Shown here: piece by piece, positions 12,007-24,692 of the stretch
How the letters are laid out: every line of letters begins with the position of its first letter
How positions within the stretch are numbered: position 1 is the first letter of the stretch
Assembly (NCBI GenBank): GCA_944470555.2
Contig: OX104129.1
Coordinates: forward strand, 44,983,998-45,047,997
Source of the DNA: Heterobilharzia americana
Taxonomy: Eukaryota > Platyhelminthes > Trematoda > Strigeidida > Schistosomatidae
Reading direction: 5' to 3'
Length of the DNA stretch: 64,000 bases
Translations under genes and position numbers: made by a program
The notes under the pieces: model-generated
What the model saw: only the letters and a program-made list of their open reading frames with translations
Database searches by the model: none
Told to the model about the DNA's origin: nothing

Positions 12007-14542
12007 CTGAAACAAATCAAGATAACGTAAGTATTGAATTCAGACATTGGTAAAGTGTAATTCCATATCAAGATAATAATAATAAGAGTATACTTTCAAA
12101 AACTCAAACTGTGAAAAGTAAAATAAAGTTGGTGATCAAAAGAAACAATGCAGGCTACTTCAACGTTAATATGAGACTACACACGTCTTGTGTAACTACG
12201 CTTCATAAGATCTATTTCTGACTTATTCAGAAGGTAGTCTCTACATAGCGAAATACAGGGTGGCAAAACTCAAGGCGCGCTGCTAGTCTAACATTAGCCC
12301 AGTCTTGAAAAGTATATTTTCGTCACGCATTTGTGAAAATTTGTCACTCCAAGCCTTCGGTATTGGACCATTGCTATCTGTATTTCACCATTTGCATTCA
12401 ATGAAATCACTGTATAAGTGATATTGAGTTGTGGCAGAGTATGGTTCAGCACAATGGACAACATAATTCAGTAAGTGGAGTCATCTTAGTGTTTGGTTCG
12501 GTGGTTTAAACACATTTTAAATGTAGAATTCATGTGACTTTTACAACGATTATTACTCAGTGGTGTCGGAGCTAGATGGACTAGTTCTTGGAGTTATCCT
12601 AAAATCAAGAACAGTTGTGTTAGATTAACAATGCTTGAAATACTGGGACTCAATAAGTGAGTTTCAATAAATCCTACAGCTTAATTTCTCTAAGCATTAA
12701 CTAAAGCCAATAAATATCTGTTTGATCATCGCCATGAATAACCAGATGTGATGAACTAACTGCCATCCATTTTCTTTACCAAAATAACATATACCACGAT
12801 TGTTAGGCTATAAAACGTCCTTGATACTTATCTACTGCTTATTCAGTCACTTCCTAATGTAATATGTTTTATATACCTTAGCTACAAAGAAAGAGAGGCA
12901 TGTTAGCACTTCTTTTATTGATTTTTCGGAGGTAAGCAATATCCTCTTATTTAAACTTATCGTTTGAATCAGACAAAAACAGAGCCTCATACAAATAGTT
13001 CGATCAATAAAATATATTTACACAGGCCTTCGTTAGTATATTGATTTCAGTATACTAACACCTGATGGCACTAATCATACAAATCACAGAAAAGCTGCTT
13101 CATCGAAAATTCCTTTAAACAGTTCAGATTTAGCTACTTTGAACATAATCTTGGCAGAACGAAACAAGTAAATCTAGCTAACTAGCTAAAAGTATTACGA
13201 CAGGAAGAATAGTGGTGAACACTACAGTGATCTGATCATTATTAGGTCTTATCTAAACCTAAATGATACGAAATTTTGGGTTGTCAGATACAAAAGAAGA
13301 CTTTTTAGCAAGAAGATTCACGTGAGCCTAAAACAAATAAGAGAATCTGTATGTAACCAACCATTTGGTTTTCAGCTTTCAAACCGCATTTCAGAAAAGC
13401 TTAATGTGCAGATTGACACAGGTTAGAAGAATGCCGAAATAGGCTATTACCACTATGAGGTAAAAATGTAGTATTCATGATAGACTAACAATAATTCGAC
13501 AGTTGTTTACTGAAACCCAAAAATACTCAATATTCGGCAGACAAGTTGACATTCACAAGGGGTCTGTTTGCATTAATTCTGATAGATATAAGGTATATCG
13601 ACTGAATATATTTAAACTGTCCTTAACATGATCCCAAATCTTCCCTCTCCAGAGCAAATTATGATGAAGAACAGTTATGCGCTTTTAGTTAATATAACGG
13701 GCCACACCACAAAACCACTGTAAACATTGCAGATACGTGAGAAATGTAACTGCATTTTAAGAACTGCAAATGAAACTATTAAAAGATAGAAACACAAACA
13801 AACTGCTAGTATACATATTTTAGGTGTTCTGGACCTTAGTATTCGTTTACCCAAGATAAACAATCGTTCAATAAATTTTTTTAAAAAAATTCAAAAGTAA
13901 GCGTACATGCAAGTTACATTTGTATCCCCCTAGGAAAAAAATTACTGAGCTCTTACCTAACTTTTCCAGAAAGCATAACATAAATAAAATGAGAAAAAGC
14001 ATTCGATAAGGGTGCATAAGATTGCCACGAGGTGGTTACTTAAAAAAAATAGAAGCCGAAACTCAAGGACACTTGAAAATTGCAAAATTGATCCAGACCA
14101 GATCCAAACCTAAAATTCAAAGAACAAAGACAGAGCTCAATCATAAAACGAAATGAATGGTTTCGAGGTTTGTAAGAAATGCTGCAATGAGGAATATGGT
14201 GACTATAAGATTACAAATTTGGAAAGTTACACATGTGTATATATATGTTTTTCAGAGCCTAATAAGTTTCCTAACGAAAGGATGAAACACAGTCAACGCT
14301 TTTGAATCTATACTTCAAGGTTTCATTGAATGTTTGTCTGTATTATTTACATGATTTTCAGTGGTTCCACAACTGATGTCATTCCGTGACGAATACTACC
14401 TCTACATAAATATTTGTATTTTATAGACATATCGTGATTCTCATCTTCCACTTGCTGTCTACGCAGATAACTTTCCAGGACGAGTCATTGCAAAAGTACC
14501 TAGCCCAAGCAGAAAGACTGACAAATCAACATCGAACTTCAT
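12007..14542. other. AT-rich sequence, upstream part of the IgSF gene or intergenic
   Basis: No exon, RNA gene or recognisable repeat was identified. A hydrophobic ORF at 13675-13863 (minus) was considered as a signal-peptide exon and set aside because no ATG precedes it. Confidence 0.4.
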
Positions 14543-14970
14543 ACAGAAGTGCGACAGTTCAAGTTGTCACACTTCACAGTATCATGCAAAGAACAAGCAG
14601 ATAGAGAATGAATGATATCAAAGTAGACAAAAGTGTATGGAATGCGAAAGAATTTGAAAAAGATGGAGGCTAATCGAAATGCCTAAACTTTCGAAGATGT
14701 CAAAGACCGAGTACTTGTGCGTAATTGTGACCGATTGTCAGTCATATCACTGAGATTCCCTAACCAAGGATACGCCTCTATACATGGCTCTAACAGTTGG
14801 AGATTTCGTGAACTGGTGCTACGTCTTGGCCTGGCCACCCTGTGCATCCTTTCAAACTCATTCTACTTCAGCTAAAGTCGCACATCAACATGTGCGGTCG
14901 TTCATCAGGCTAGAAACACATCCAAGCCGTCTCAGTCGGTGAAGGTTCACGACCTAATCGACTGACTTGC
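14543..14970 (-). repeat. Left arm of a perfect 428-bp inverted repeat (LINE family A 3' end)
   Basis: Read against the reverse complement of 17138-17565, every base compared by eye is identical over 428 positions with no gap. Homology resumes at 14971-14986 (gcacataaccttgacatt) after about 20 bases that are missing here relative to the right arm. Content matches the diverged family A 3' end at 2.9-3.4 kb. The arm points outward from the inner RT fragments. Confidence 0.85.
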
Positions 14971-15363
14971 ACATAACCTTGACATTGCTCACATAGTGAT
15001 TCAGCCATACTTGGGAAATACTACGAAGATACCTGTTTTCGAAAACCTATAATGTCTTCATGTCTACTGTCAGTGACCATATCTCATATCCATACAATAA
15101 GAAATAGCAAATTGCAGTGCAGTATACTTACCCTTTAACAGGTAGTCAGATATCGCACCGGAGCCGGAGGTGATGCAGGTTGGAAAATGATAAACAAGTC
15201 TTCCGTATCCGAGCCGAGATTTTATCAATGATGAATCCGTTCAGGCTGATGAAACTCCCCAAGTAAGACAAATGACCAAGCACGCTACCAGTTCACTCTG
15301 CATCCTTAAATTTTAAGTAGTTGCAAGCCAGTCTTGAGTCATCATTTCTCATTTGACAGGTGT

Positions 15364-16330
15364 AAGACACATACCAAACATGTTCAGGTATCATATCAAC
15401 GCATTCTGAAGATTCCACATTTTGTCAACATCTTCACCGGGCAGAACAATGTCACTTGCGTACTTCAAGTAAACTAGATCCTCTCTAGGTAGTATGTCAA
15501 TCACTGTCAAGTCAGAGATACCTAGAGTTATATCCCTCAAGTAATCTTTAAGAATGTTAACCAGGAACGGTGACATTTTTCATTATTGGTGGACACCACT
15601 GGTTCTTGATAGTTGAGATGTAAACTGTAAATAGGCACATACACATTTGCAGCATTTTAAGTAGAGGGCTTGCATCAGTGTTATGTGTTTTATCAGTACT
15701 CTTATTGCAGTCAGACACAACCACAACCGTTCATAGTCAACTGGGTTGAATGTCAACTCCAGATCAAGCTGCAAGTGAATATGACTGTGTTTCATCACCC
15801 AATTAAGAGCGAAGATCTGATTTATGCACCCTCCTCTAGGCCTGAAACCTGCCTGGTTTTGTTAAGTTTGCTGCTCCTAAGCTCCGGTTAGGTGTTGGAC
15901 AACTATCAGTGGATCTTAGATACGATGCTAGTGAAACATTCCCCTGTGGTTGCCGCTAAAAGAATTCTTTCCTTCCTATAGACTGGAATGATCAGTGATG
16001 TAGACCAGTCTGACAAGACTACCTGTGATTCTGATATGCTACCTACGGAGTCCTTTATTCTGCTCAGCAATTTCCTACCTCCGTTATTAAAAACTTCGGA
16101 TAGCAAACCGTCAGGTCCTGCTGGTCTGGAGCGTTTCAGGGTTGAAACGAGCTTCTTAGCTTCGAGGAGAGATGGAGTATTGACATCTTCCTACCCAGTT
16201 TTGGTGTGGATGCTGGACAACTGTAGAGTTGTTGTAGGTCAGTCAAACTGCGCTCTAAAGCATTCCTCTCAACTTACTAATCGCTTGTTCTGAGAGGTCA
16301 ACAGGGTCCCATTCTTTTCGGTGATACTCT
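15364..16330 (-). mobile_element. LINE family A reverse transcriptase fragment (minus)
   Basis: Broken pieces of a non-LTR reverse transcriptase. 15391-15576 reads MSPFLVNILKDYL and later YASDIVLPGEDVDKM, matching MSPFLFNF and YADDIVLLSEDTDKM of the better copy at 39.9-40.7 kb, with the catalytic YADD changed to YASD. 15906-16106 covers the earlier RT segment (VFNNGGRKLLSRI, then SLIIPVYRKE). Stops and frameshifts separate the pieces. The 3'-terminal region corresponds to the repeat arm at 14.5 kb. This is a decayed element with no expected function. Confidence 0.75.
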
Positions 16331-16379
16331 AACTAACCGTTGTGTTCTCCTTTCCACCATACTTAATAAGCTCAATTAA

Positions 16380-17100
16380 GTGTCACATATTGTTTTCTCT
16401 TCACTCTCGTCTGCATAGCGAAAGTACCATGTTTATCAAGGATCCTTATTTAATCTAAAACAGCTGTCTAAAAGCTTAGGAAGTGTTGTCGTCCAAATTA
16501 AGGAAAACCAGTGATGCCCGACAAGGATTTCTAATATCGCCATTCCTGTTGAACCATATTGTATATAATCTGTTAGATACTACCCAACATACATGAATCT
16601 TCTTGGAGAATGGTCTGTCTCTTGAAAAGCAACTAGCTAACGTAGCATATGGAGGTGACACTGTCCTGCCAGACGGAGACACTGAAAGAACTCCGTTTTT
16701 AAACACACTGAGCAGAAATCTGAGGGTTTGATAAGCTTTTCACCCGTCAGTTGCAAGATGACGCTTTGGGCTGGTCTGGATCAACTCTTAGTTTGAAAGC
16801 AGAGGGTGAAGTAGTGCGACACGTTGATCACTTACTTGGGACTTTGCATAGACCTGGATGTGTAGGTTGTTGACGAAGTTTCAGCTCAGATACGAAATGT
16901 TCGTTTCGCATTCGTCAATGTATGACACCGATGGAATATCAAAAAGTATATCAAAGGAAGAGTACACTGCACAGCAGTATCCTCTCCTGTGTTGTATGAC
17001 GGTGATACACGACACTTGAAAGCAGAAAATATCAAGAGGTTGCAGATCATCGGCACCTTTGTACTGTTCCTTGTCACTGGTAAAATAACTGTGTTTGGGT
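16380..17100 (+). mobile_element. LINE family A reverse transcriptase fragment (plus)
   Basis: On the plus strand near 16.52-16.72 kb the translation reads RQGFLISPFLLNHIVYNLL and then VAYGGDTVLPDGDTE, the counterpart of RQGCPLSPFLFN and YADDIVLLSED. The catalytic Asp pair is altered (YGGD). It is followed by C-terminal LINE sequence and then by the right arm of the inverted repeat. This copy opposes the one at 15.4-16.3 kb, and the two are strongly diverged in protein sequence. It is broken by stops. Confidence 0.68.
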
Positions 17101-17137
17101 AATGTCAAGGTTATGTGCAGGGTACTAGTTAAGACAC

Positions 17138-17565
17138 GCAAGTCAGTCGATTAGGTCGTGAACCTTCACCGACTGAGACGGCTTGGATGTGTTTCTAGCC
17201 TGATGAACGACCGCACATGTTGATGTGCGACTTTAGCTGAAGTAGAATGAGTTTGAAAGGATGCACAGGGTGGCCAGGCCAAGACGTAGCACCAGTTCAC
17301 GAAATCTCCAACTGTTAGAGCCATGTATAGAGGCGTATCCTTGGTTAGGGAATCTCAGTGATATGACTGACAATCGGTCACAATTACGCACAAGTACTCG
17401 GTCTTTGACATCTTCGAAAGTTTAGGCATTTCGATTAGCCTCCATCTTTTTCAAATTCTTTCGCATTCCATACACTTTTGTCTACTTTGATATCATTCAT
17501 TCTCTATCTGCTTGTTCTTTGCATGATACTGTGAAGTGTGACAACTTGAACTGTCGCACTTCTGT
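17138..17565 (+). repeat. Right arm of a perfect 428-bp inverted repeat (LINE family A 3' end)
   Basis: Reverse-complement partner of 14543-14970. The spacer between the arms is 2167 bases. Just inside the arm, 17101-17137 contains the same aatgtcaaggttatgtgc found in the left copy, plus about 20 additional bases. Confidence 0.85.
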
Positions 17566-17739
17566 GCGAGGTTCTACGTCGATTTTTATCCTTCCGTCAA
17601 TTCACATCCTAACAACGCCACAATACCTGGTGGTCGACAAAGTCAAATATCGCTTTCCCTTCAAGATATGTGACGAGTTTCATGCACCAGTAATTATGTC
17701 TTTTACCAAACATTTGTCAAATTATGAATATTTTGTGGC

Positions 17740-18650
17740 TACATTTTTTTCTCAGGTCTGAAACCTGTCTTGTTTTCCGCAGTTTTTCATTCTTTGGCCC
17801 CAAATAGATTAACCGAATGACTGTGGATCGTATGATCATGAAATTGCTAGTCTGACATATTCCGCTGAAAGTGTCAGGAGCAGACTTGTCTTCTTTTCTT
17901 ATAAAACAAAATGATGGGCGATCTGGGTCGCTCATACGGTCATGAGCGATATCCTCATGCACTCATTGGTACCTCAGTTACTGGATTCACAAGCTTTTTT
18001 ACTTTCAAGGCTGAAAGATCCTGGTAGTAAACCGTCAGCTCCTGCTAATTTGCATCGTTTCAGGCTTTGAACGATTCTCTCAACACAGACGAGATATAGA
18101 TAACCAAAATTTATATTGTATTCAGCCTGGATTTTAGACAATGAAAGGGTTTTAGTTGGCCAACTGAACTGTTCTTCGGAGTATTTCGTCTACCAATCCA
18201 GCTACAAAACCCTACACTTTTTCAGTGACCCATCCTTCTTGATCACAATCTCAGTGACCATTTTCATTATGAGCCGAAATAAGTGTCTAGTATCACTCAA
18301 TGTCGATGTCTTCCTCATCTCTTTCGTCTTCCGAATAACTACTCACATTCGTAATGAAAACTCAGTTAATTTAACTCTCAGTCACCCGTCTTTATCAACA
18401 GCCTACCCTTTTAGTGACAATCTCACTGATCATTGTCATGCTTACGCTCACCATCTTGACCAAAGCCAGTCGGAATAAGTCCTTTGCACCAATCAGCTCG
18501 GACGGTGTTTCAGAAACTCGCTGGCATTTGATAACCTTTGCATGCATGCTCTTGGCTGTATCTATTGCTAGTTCTATAGCAGTGGATATCAGACTGGGTT
18601 TTACGTCGATGTTTTTGGGTAACGTCCAGACACATACTTAGCTACCTGCT
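17740..18650 (-). mobile_element. LINE family A, degenerate RT and linker region
   Basis: The plus-strand text near 17755 (tctgaaacctgtcttgtttt) and near 18.03 kb (aaccgtcagctcctgctaat) lines up with 15838 and 16.1 kb of the neighbouring copy, in the same order and orientation. The region therefore represents another minus-strand copy. No open frame of useful length remains. Confidence 0.6.
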
Positions 18651-18954
18651 GCCTGAATACGCATTCAATGTTCGCATCTTAAAACTAAGTATATCCACAC
18701 TTTGTTGTTATATGATTCTTGTGTCCGTGATAACGCAAACTTATACGTGCCCGTAATAATATATATTTGAAGTTTAAGGGGAGAATAAAAGAAGAGTGGA
18801 GATTCTTGACCAATCCTCTTCAACGACGGTTAAGAGAAATATGACTTATTTGTATCCACCGTTGATTAGAAGTTGGTGGACACCAAGTGAGATAATGCTT
18901 CTCCTTATGTTTGAAGCTAGTACTATTCAGAAACAAGTGATTTCCGGAACAAAA

Positions 18955-19480
18955 TTATAAGAGACGACCACAGTTGCCAGTTCCTTGGAATAAGATACTG
19001 TAGGCAATGCCAAGATGTCTTTCTGATTGGCGGAGCTCCCCTACTTGAACGTCGACGTCACCTGCAAATATGACTGGATTTAAAAACTTTGCCTTATGTA
19101 GCACAAATGACAGCGTTTTAACATAACCCATCCTTATTAATATCTGAACTGAAGTTGGTAGGAATTTAGGAGAGTACGAATAAGCAGCTACGAAGGTCAT
19201 GGTTTATCACAGTTCCTACAGACTCGTTTAGTTGAACAGCACATAGGCGTCTGTAGATTGGTATCTACTCAAAAAGCGAGCAGTTTGCATACAAGCTTAG
19301 TGCTATATCTAAACTAGTGAGTACATGAAAGTCATCCGCTAAACTTCCGGATACTCGTAAGGTCAATTTCATAGATTCATCACATTGGCTAGGTGACAAC
19401 AGGTGAATAAATACACTTAGGTCTTGTATGCATGTCTCAGAAATAAAGTATACATCTGTAGCACATTATCACAGAGTTAC
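18955..19480 (-). mobile_element. LINE family A endonuclease fragment
   Basis: The minus-strand ORF 18955-19200 reads FVAAYSYSP, then VIFAGDVDVQVGEL, SERHLG and NCGRLL. This is the apurinic-type endonuclease core, usually VSAYAP, AGDMNAQVG and DNGDRLL. Upstream (19.2-19.5 kb) broken frames retain SETCIQD-like and LRVSG-like pieces of the same domain. It belongs with the RT remnants at 17.7-18.6 kb as the 5' part of the same insertion. The metal-binding Asn is lost (DVDV for DMNA), so the domain is dead. Confidence 0.65.
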
Positions 19481-19599
19481 GGAAAGTTAGGCCTGTCTTC
19501 TGATTTGGCATAGGGTTTGAATGTTGAAACTTCCAATCTGAAGATGGCAGTGCCGTTATGGACGGGGCATTATGCGATTACGATTATGTTGGATACGGT

Positions 19600-20755
19600 A
19601 TATAAGGATGATGACCGGGAAAGTGTAGAGGTTTGAAAATTTAGAAATATAGCTTTAGACTAAAACATTATTAGTTTTTACCCCATCTATTTTTCAGTCT
19701 TATTGGTAAGGTGCTACCACCGGTCTCACAAAGCAACTGGGACTCTGGGGCACAAGCGCACACGTCCTTCACTAGTTTTATCTTTTCAACGCACTTATAC
19801 CGCTATATAAGCTTTTCACTTACTATATAATAGTTACAGTCACTAACTTAAGCTATTGCGAAAAACAGGGTTGTCTTTGCACCATTGTCGGTAATAAATT
19901 TTACAGAGGGCCAACTTGATTCTACACTACCTTCTGGTTTCTCTCAATTTCAACTTTCTGCTAACACTATTGAAAACTGAAATCAAGATCAACTGTGCTC
20001 ACTAAACATGCACTTTGATTATTCAGAGCGATTAAAATAACCATGTTCAACAAACCGCCTTTACATGGAAAAATAGATGAGATATTAATTTCGCTGAGTC
20101 AGCAGACTCATTAAAGGCTATTGTCAACTTAAAAATGAAAAGTGTAATACTTATATCAACACGATGTCTTTCACATTTAGAGACCATCTGTCAGAAATAT
20201 TCAAGTGATCTAATATTTATGAAGCTAACATGACGGGTCAACTAATCAAAACCAAAATAATCTCATCACTGTCACCAGAGCATAAGCAGGTGTACATTAG
20301 TCCCGCACTTCCACGAGAAACAAAATGGCTACAAAATGTTCACAAACTTTCATTCAAAAGCATAGTAAACCTCACAACACCTAAAAGAAGAACACCATCC
20401 GGTGGAAATCAGCAACAATCCGAATCCTAGGGACTGGAAAGGTTACAGCAGGTGTCGCATATTTAAATCCCCCGACGTCAATCTTTTCTGAATCCACATA
20501 TGACCAAACTCATATTGACTCGCACGTAATATCCATAAAACCAATGGTATCTAAATATTCATCCGTGCAGTTTACTAAATGCGCAGTAAATACTAATATG
20601 TCTATATACATGTGGTTGTTAGCTGGTATTTGTCAGTACTCCGAAAATGTAGTCAGATTTTTCTTTCCTTAGTCATGACTAAAGGATAGCAAATGGTTTT
20701 TTTCATAAACTTTAATAAGTCATTTTTGTAAATACGACTCCTGACCCCAACTAGC
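19600..20755. other. AT-rich stretch without recognised content
   Basis: No exon, RNA gene or repeat family was recognised. The ORF at 20230-20430 shows no domain or start context. Confidence 0.4.
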
Positions 20756-20790
20756 GAAAATGAGGAAATAATGGGGCAATCCATTATAAT

Positions 20791-20838
20791 GGATACTTCA
20801 ACTAAAACGTTTAAGGAAGCATCAACTCAAGTAATTCA

Positions 20839-20890
<52 letters not shown>

Positions 20891-21024
20891 TGGATTACTA
20901 AACTTAATGTGATTATTTGCTGATCTGAACTGTTGGTTATATGTGTTGAATTCACAGAAGTATTAAATATATTACGCCTAATTGCTGAGTTGATGCTTCC
21001 TCAAACGTTTCAGCTGAAGTATCC
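20791..21024. repeat. Inverted repeat (hairpin) around an AT tract
   Basis: The left core 20791-20830 (ggatacttcaactaaaacgt and onward) and the right core 20985-21024 are reverse complements with about 4 mismatches in 40. The similarity extends outward into attattt and a G/C run. The loop holds the AT repeat and about 95 further bases. It could be a foldback or MITE-type element, or two opposed repeat ends. Confidence 0.7.
20839..20889. repeat. (TA)n microsatellite
   Basis: About 25 uninterrupted AT dinucleotides, located between the arms of the inverted repeat. Confidence 0.95.
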
Positions 21025-21059
21025 ATTATTTCCCCAGTCAACCACTTTATCTCCCCATT

Positions 21060-21956
21060 TTTGTTAGTTTGGGGAAAGCACTACATAGAACAAGTAGGTG
21101 TTCCCGGTACCAAAAAATGCTCATAAATTAAAAGCTTGAACCTACATGAAAATTTAGGTGGATACCACCCAATTTCGACGAAAACGTTAGGAAGAGAAGA
21201 CAGGATGTAAATAAAGTAGTACCGTAACGTTTACTTTCAAATTTTCTTCTCTTTATAGTACAATACTAGTATATTGAGTAAACAAAATGGTCAAGCACTC
21301 ATCGGTCCAAATTCAGTTCAACTTCAAACATCAGTTATACGAGTAGAGGAAACTTGTAGTTTCTGAGCTCTTGCTTTTGGGTCTTCCAATCTGGTGCTTT
21401 TTGTTCAGTCATACCCCCTCGATAGTTACATAAGTTTTTTTCCTGTTCAGAACTTTGGTGGCAGTTTGAGTTTTCGGGATAAAGGATAGCAGGTCAGTTG
21501 GCCTGTATTAATCCTTGCGAACGTTATCTCTGTGAAGATCAAGGTTCTCCTCAACCACTTTGTCCGAAGGTGTTGATACTGTAGCTTCACAAATTTCTCC
21601 AGGATTGATAGCCCAGGGTTCGACGAGATTCAACATTGCTCCCGACCTTGATTGTGTAACTAGACGCGCTAAGCTGAGGGCACGCGGCCAAGCACCCATG
21701 ACACTCGGCACACTGGCGTGTTACATTGCACTGCTCGTGACAGACCCCCTAGCAGGTTAGTTGGAACGCATCGGTATCTTGGCACGGTCTCGCAAATATA
21801 CTATTCCATTGGACTACGCTATTGTGTTCTTTATCGGCCTCGTATTCATGGGCATATAGCAAGTATGAATAGCTAGTGAGTGGTTTCTGCGTCTGCAGAG
21901 TTCGAACCAGAATAGTTCCTTGAATACTACTTGGTAGGATTGGTTACAATCAATCA
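21060..21956. other. Unrecognised sequence, part possibly a CR1 3' region
   Basis: From about 21.48 kb base composition becomes less AT-rich, as in the neighbouring CR1 fragment. No motif supports a specific assignment. Confidence 0.3.
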
Positions 21957-22142
21957 TTACCGGGGATATAGCGCCAGTGTGAGGTCACCCTGTTTCCTAC
22001 GGTAAGATTGCGGGAACAAGTTTAGTCGATCTAGTCGTTCCTCATACGACAGGCGCAAAGGGCTTATCGCAAGCTTAGTAACTGCTCGAACACTACTGAG
22101 TGTGTCAGTATCCTGTTTAAGGCATGGGCTAGCCGCCTGCAT
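21957..22142 (-). mobile_element. CR1-type LINE C-terminal fragment
   Basis: The minus-strand translation contains LRLSYEERLDRLNLFPQSYR followed by RKQGDLTLA. This is the conserved post-RT signature of CR1/Jockey-type LINEs (LSYEERL, L-L-x-YRR-x-RGD). The flanking frames are broken. It lies next to the 3' tail of a family B element, suggesting nested insertion. Confidence 0.6.
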
Positions 22143-22870
22143 GCGGTATTCTAAGCAACTGCTAACGTAAGTAGAATAGGGTATTCTGATAATATCCTGA
22201 TAAAAGCCCTTGAAAGCTCCATGGGTGGATCATACAACACGGATGCTCTTTGCAGCTGCTGCCGAAGCCTTTAAATCACGGCTTTTGATGACAACTAAGT
22301 CTTTTAGTTCAGAGACGGTATACTGGTGACAAAAAGCAGAGCACCTATCACTCGTGCGCGTCATAGCTTGAAAGGGGGTGGCAAAAGCTGCGATACGTAT
22401 CGGTACACCGATGAGGCGATGGTAAGTACGAGACCTACTTATCTCTCTCCACCCTCCCAGCACTCCTTATATCTCAGCAATTTTTATCGTTATTATTTAT
22501 CCCCTGGGTTCCTAATGGAACACGAGGCTTCAGTAGCACGTCACCAGTACAATCTGTTCCCTTAAATCTTTTAAACCCGGCTCCACAACAGCTTACAAGC
22601 TCTCATTTCCTCCTCAGATAGTCTCTCCATGTCACCATCGGACGCCCAACTCATCGCTTCCCATCTGGGTTCCACTCGAGGGCCTGTCGCGTGGTGTCCC
22701 CAGTCGGCCTTCTCAGTGGATGCCCAATCCATCTCCGCTCTCTTCTGCACATTTGTTGGGTGATTCGCTCTTGGTTGGTTCTTTACCAGCCAGAGTTCCT
22801 TGTTGCTTATTCTTTCTGGCCATCTGATCTTTAGTAACGAGTGTAGGCAGTTGTTGATGAATGTCTGTAG

Positions 22871-23203
22871 TTAGTTGGAAATCCCCTTCATAACGCTCCA
22901 AGTCTGTGAACCATATAGAAGCACTGACTTGACATTAGTGTTGAAAATCCGGATCTTGTTCCACATGCTGAGTGCCGAAGATCTCCACACTGGTTTCAGG
23001 CTAATGAACGCCTGTCTTGCTTTTCCGATTCTGACTTTGACATCCTCATCTGTGCCGCCTGTAGTTGAAACAGTGCTTCCTAGATAGGTGAGGGAGGCTA
23101 CTTCCTTTAAGTTTCTCCCGTTGACGGTGATCGGAGCTCGTTGCTGTTTGTGGTGGCGTTGTTGGTTGAGTATCTTCATCACCTCTGTCCTCTCAACGTT
23201 CAC
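22871..23203 (-). pseudogene. Family B LINE C-terminal region
   Basis: 110 codons reading NVERTEVMKI, VNGRNLKEVASLTYLGSTVS, KVRIGKARQAF and VLLYGSQTW. The TYLGS and LLYGSQTW motifs are typical of the region after the RT in RTE-like elements. The homologous segment at 61761-62159 has the same order. It is separated from the RT by frameshifts. Confidence 0.72.
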
Positions 23204-23594
23204 CTGATGGATATCCCGTCTCAGCCGCCTCCTCCGTCAACTTGTTAGTTTTCGCCTGCAGATCTTCAATTTTGTATGACATTAGATACAAGTCATGTGC
23301 GAAATCCAAATCTTCCAGGTTCTTTACCTCTGTCCAGCGTACCCCCTATTCTCGTTCCCCACTGTTCGTTGCATGATTCAGTCCACTACAATCAGGAATA
23401 TTATGGGGGATAGTAGGCAACCTTGTTTCACTCCTGTCTTCACTTCAAAATCATCACTGAGCTTCCCATTGCGAATTACTTGGCATGTGGCATCTTCATA
23501 TTGTTGTTGAATGAGATTGATAAGAGTTTGTGGCATTCCGTAGTATTAAAGCAGTTTCCAAACTACCTCTCGCCCAACGCTATCGAAGGCCTCC

Positions 23595-24443
23595 TCAAAG
23601 TGAATGAAGTTGAGGTAGAGTTAAGTTGACTGCCATTTCATGCTCTGTTCTATGATGATGCGAAGCGTTGCAATTTGGTCCGCACATGATTTGTACTTCC
23701 TGAGGCCAGCCAGCCTGTTCTGGTCGTAGTTTTGAATCCAGAGCATTGTTTAGTCTCTCCAGGATGATGCGGCCTAATATTTTGCTTGCTCTGGGTGGAC
23801 AAGAGAGTGATTCCGCTCCAATTCTTACAAACACTGAGGTCTCCCTTCTTTAGGGGTTTTACGAGGTAGAGCTTCATCCAATCTGCCAGTACCTCCCCTC
23901 CCTTTTAGGCCCCCTTCAATGGTGATGTGGTGTGAGCATGTCCACTGTTGTCCCTGCGTCTGCTCTCAGTGCTTTTGGCGGGATCCCATCTGGTCCTGCT
24001 GCTTTCCCTCATTTCAGTAGCTTTATGGCGTTCAGGACTTTCATTTTTGTTGGAGGATTTATGTTCACTTGTAGTTCATCGCCTGCAGATGGTATTTCTG
24101 GACGAAGTGCAGGTGGTGGTGGTGGTCGATTCAGGAGCTTCCTAAAATGGTCGGCCCATTGTTTTCTTCGTTTCTCTTCTTTCGTAATTAAATTTCCTTC
24201 ATCATCTTTTATTGGTTTCGTCTGAGTTGATCTCTTCCCAGATAGTAACCTGGTTATTTGATACAATGTTGTCAGGTCTCTCTTACCTGCAGCCTGTTCT
24301 GATTCATTTGCCAGTGTTTCGTAGAAGTGTCTTTTGTCTTTGCGTGCACTCTTCTTCACTTCTTTGTCCAGTGTTTTATACATTGTACTCAGTTCCTCCT
24401 GTCGTTGAGCATCCTTGCACTGGTTTATCTTCTGCTTCACCAT
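23595..24443 (-). pseudogene. Family B LINE linker and reverse transcriptase start, broken
   Basis: 24009-24443 encodes a basic linker (KEVKKSARKDKRHFYETLAN, then WADHFRKLLNRPPPPPA) ending in NAIKLLK. It is followed at 23.6-23.9 kb by RT block 1-2 remnants (LVKPLKKGDLSVCKNWSGIT and LRPEQAGW). The counterpart at 62455-62904 retains these in one frame, which supports the reading. Later RT blocks are visible only in pieces. Confidence 0.7.
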
Positions 24444-24692
24444 CCTCCTCTCCTTGCTCTATCAGCTTCCATGTATCCATTGAGATCCATTCTTTATCTT
24501 CTTTCTTCTTCCTTCCTAATACAGCTGTGCAGGTTTCTCTCCACATATCTTTCAAAGACTTCCAGTGTTCTTCCACACAGGTTTCTTCAAGGATGTTGCT
24601 CGATATCCCATTTTGTCTTGATGGCTGTCGTGAAGATCTCCTATGTAGTTTCGTCCTTCAGTTTCTGGGTGTTGTACTTGAATTGAGGTCTA

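Noticed and set aside
13675..13863. Hydrophobic minus-strand frame (CILAVCLCFYLLIVSFAVL) as a signal-peptide exon of the IgSF gene
   Set aside because: A phase-1 donor exists, but no ATG precedes the hydrophobic run; an in-frame stop comes first, and the donor is weak.
15988..16293. 101-codon plus-strand ORF
   Set aside because: Shadow of the minus-strand LINE family A RT fragment, as shown by the matching antisense in other copies.
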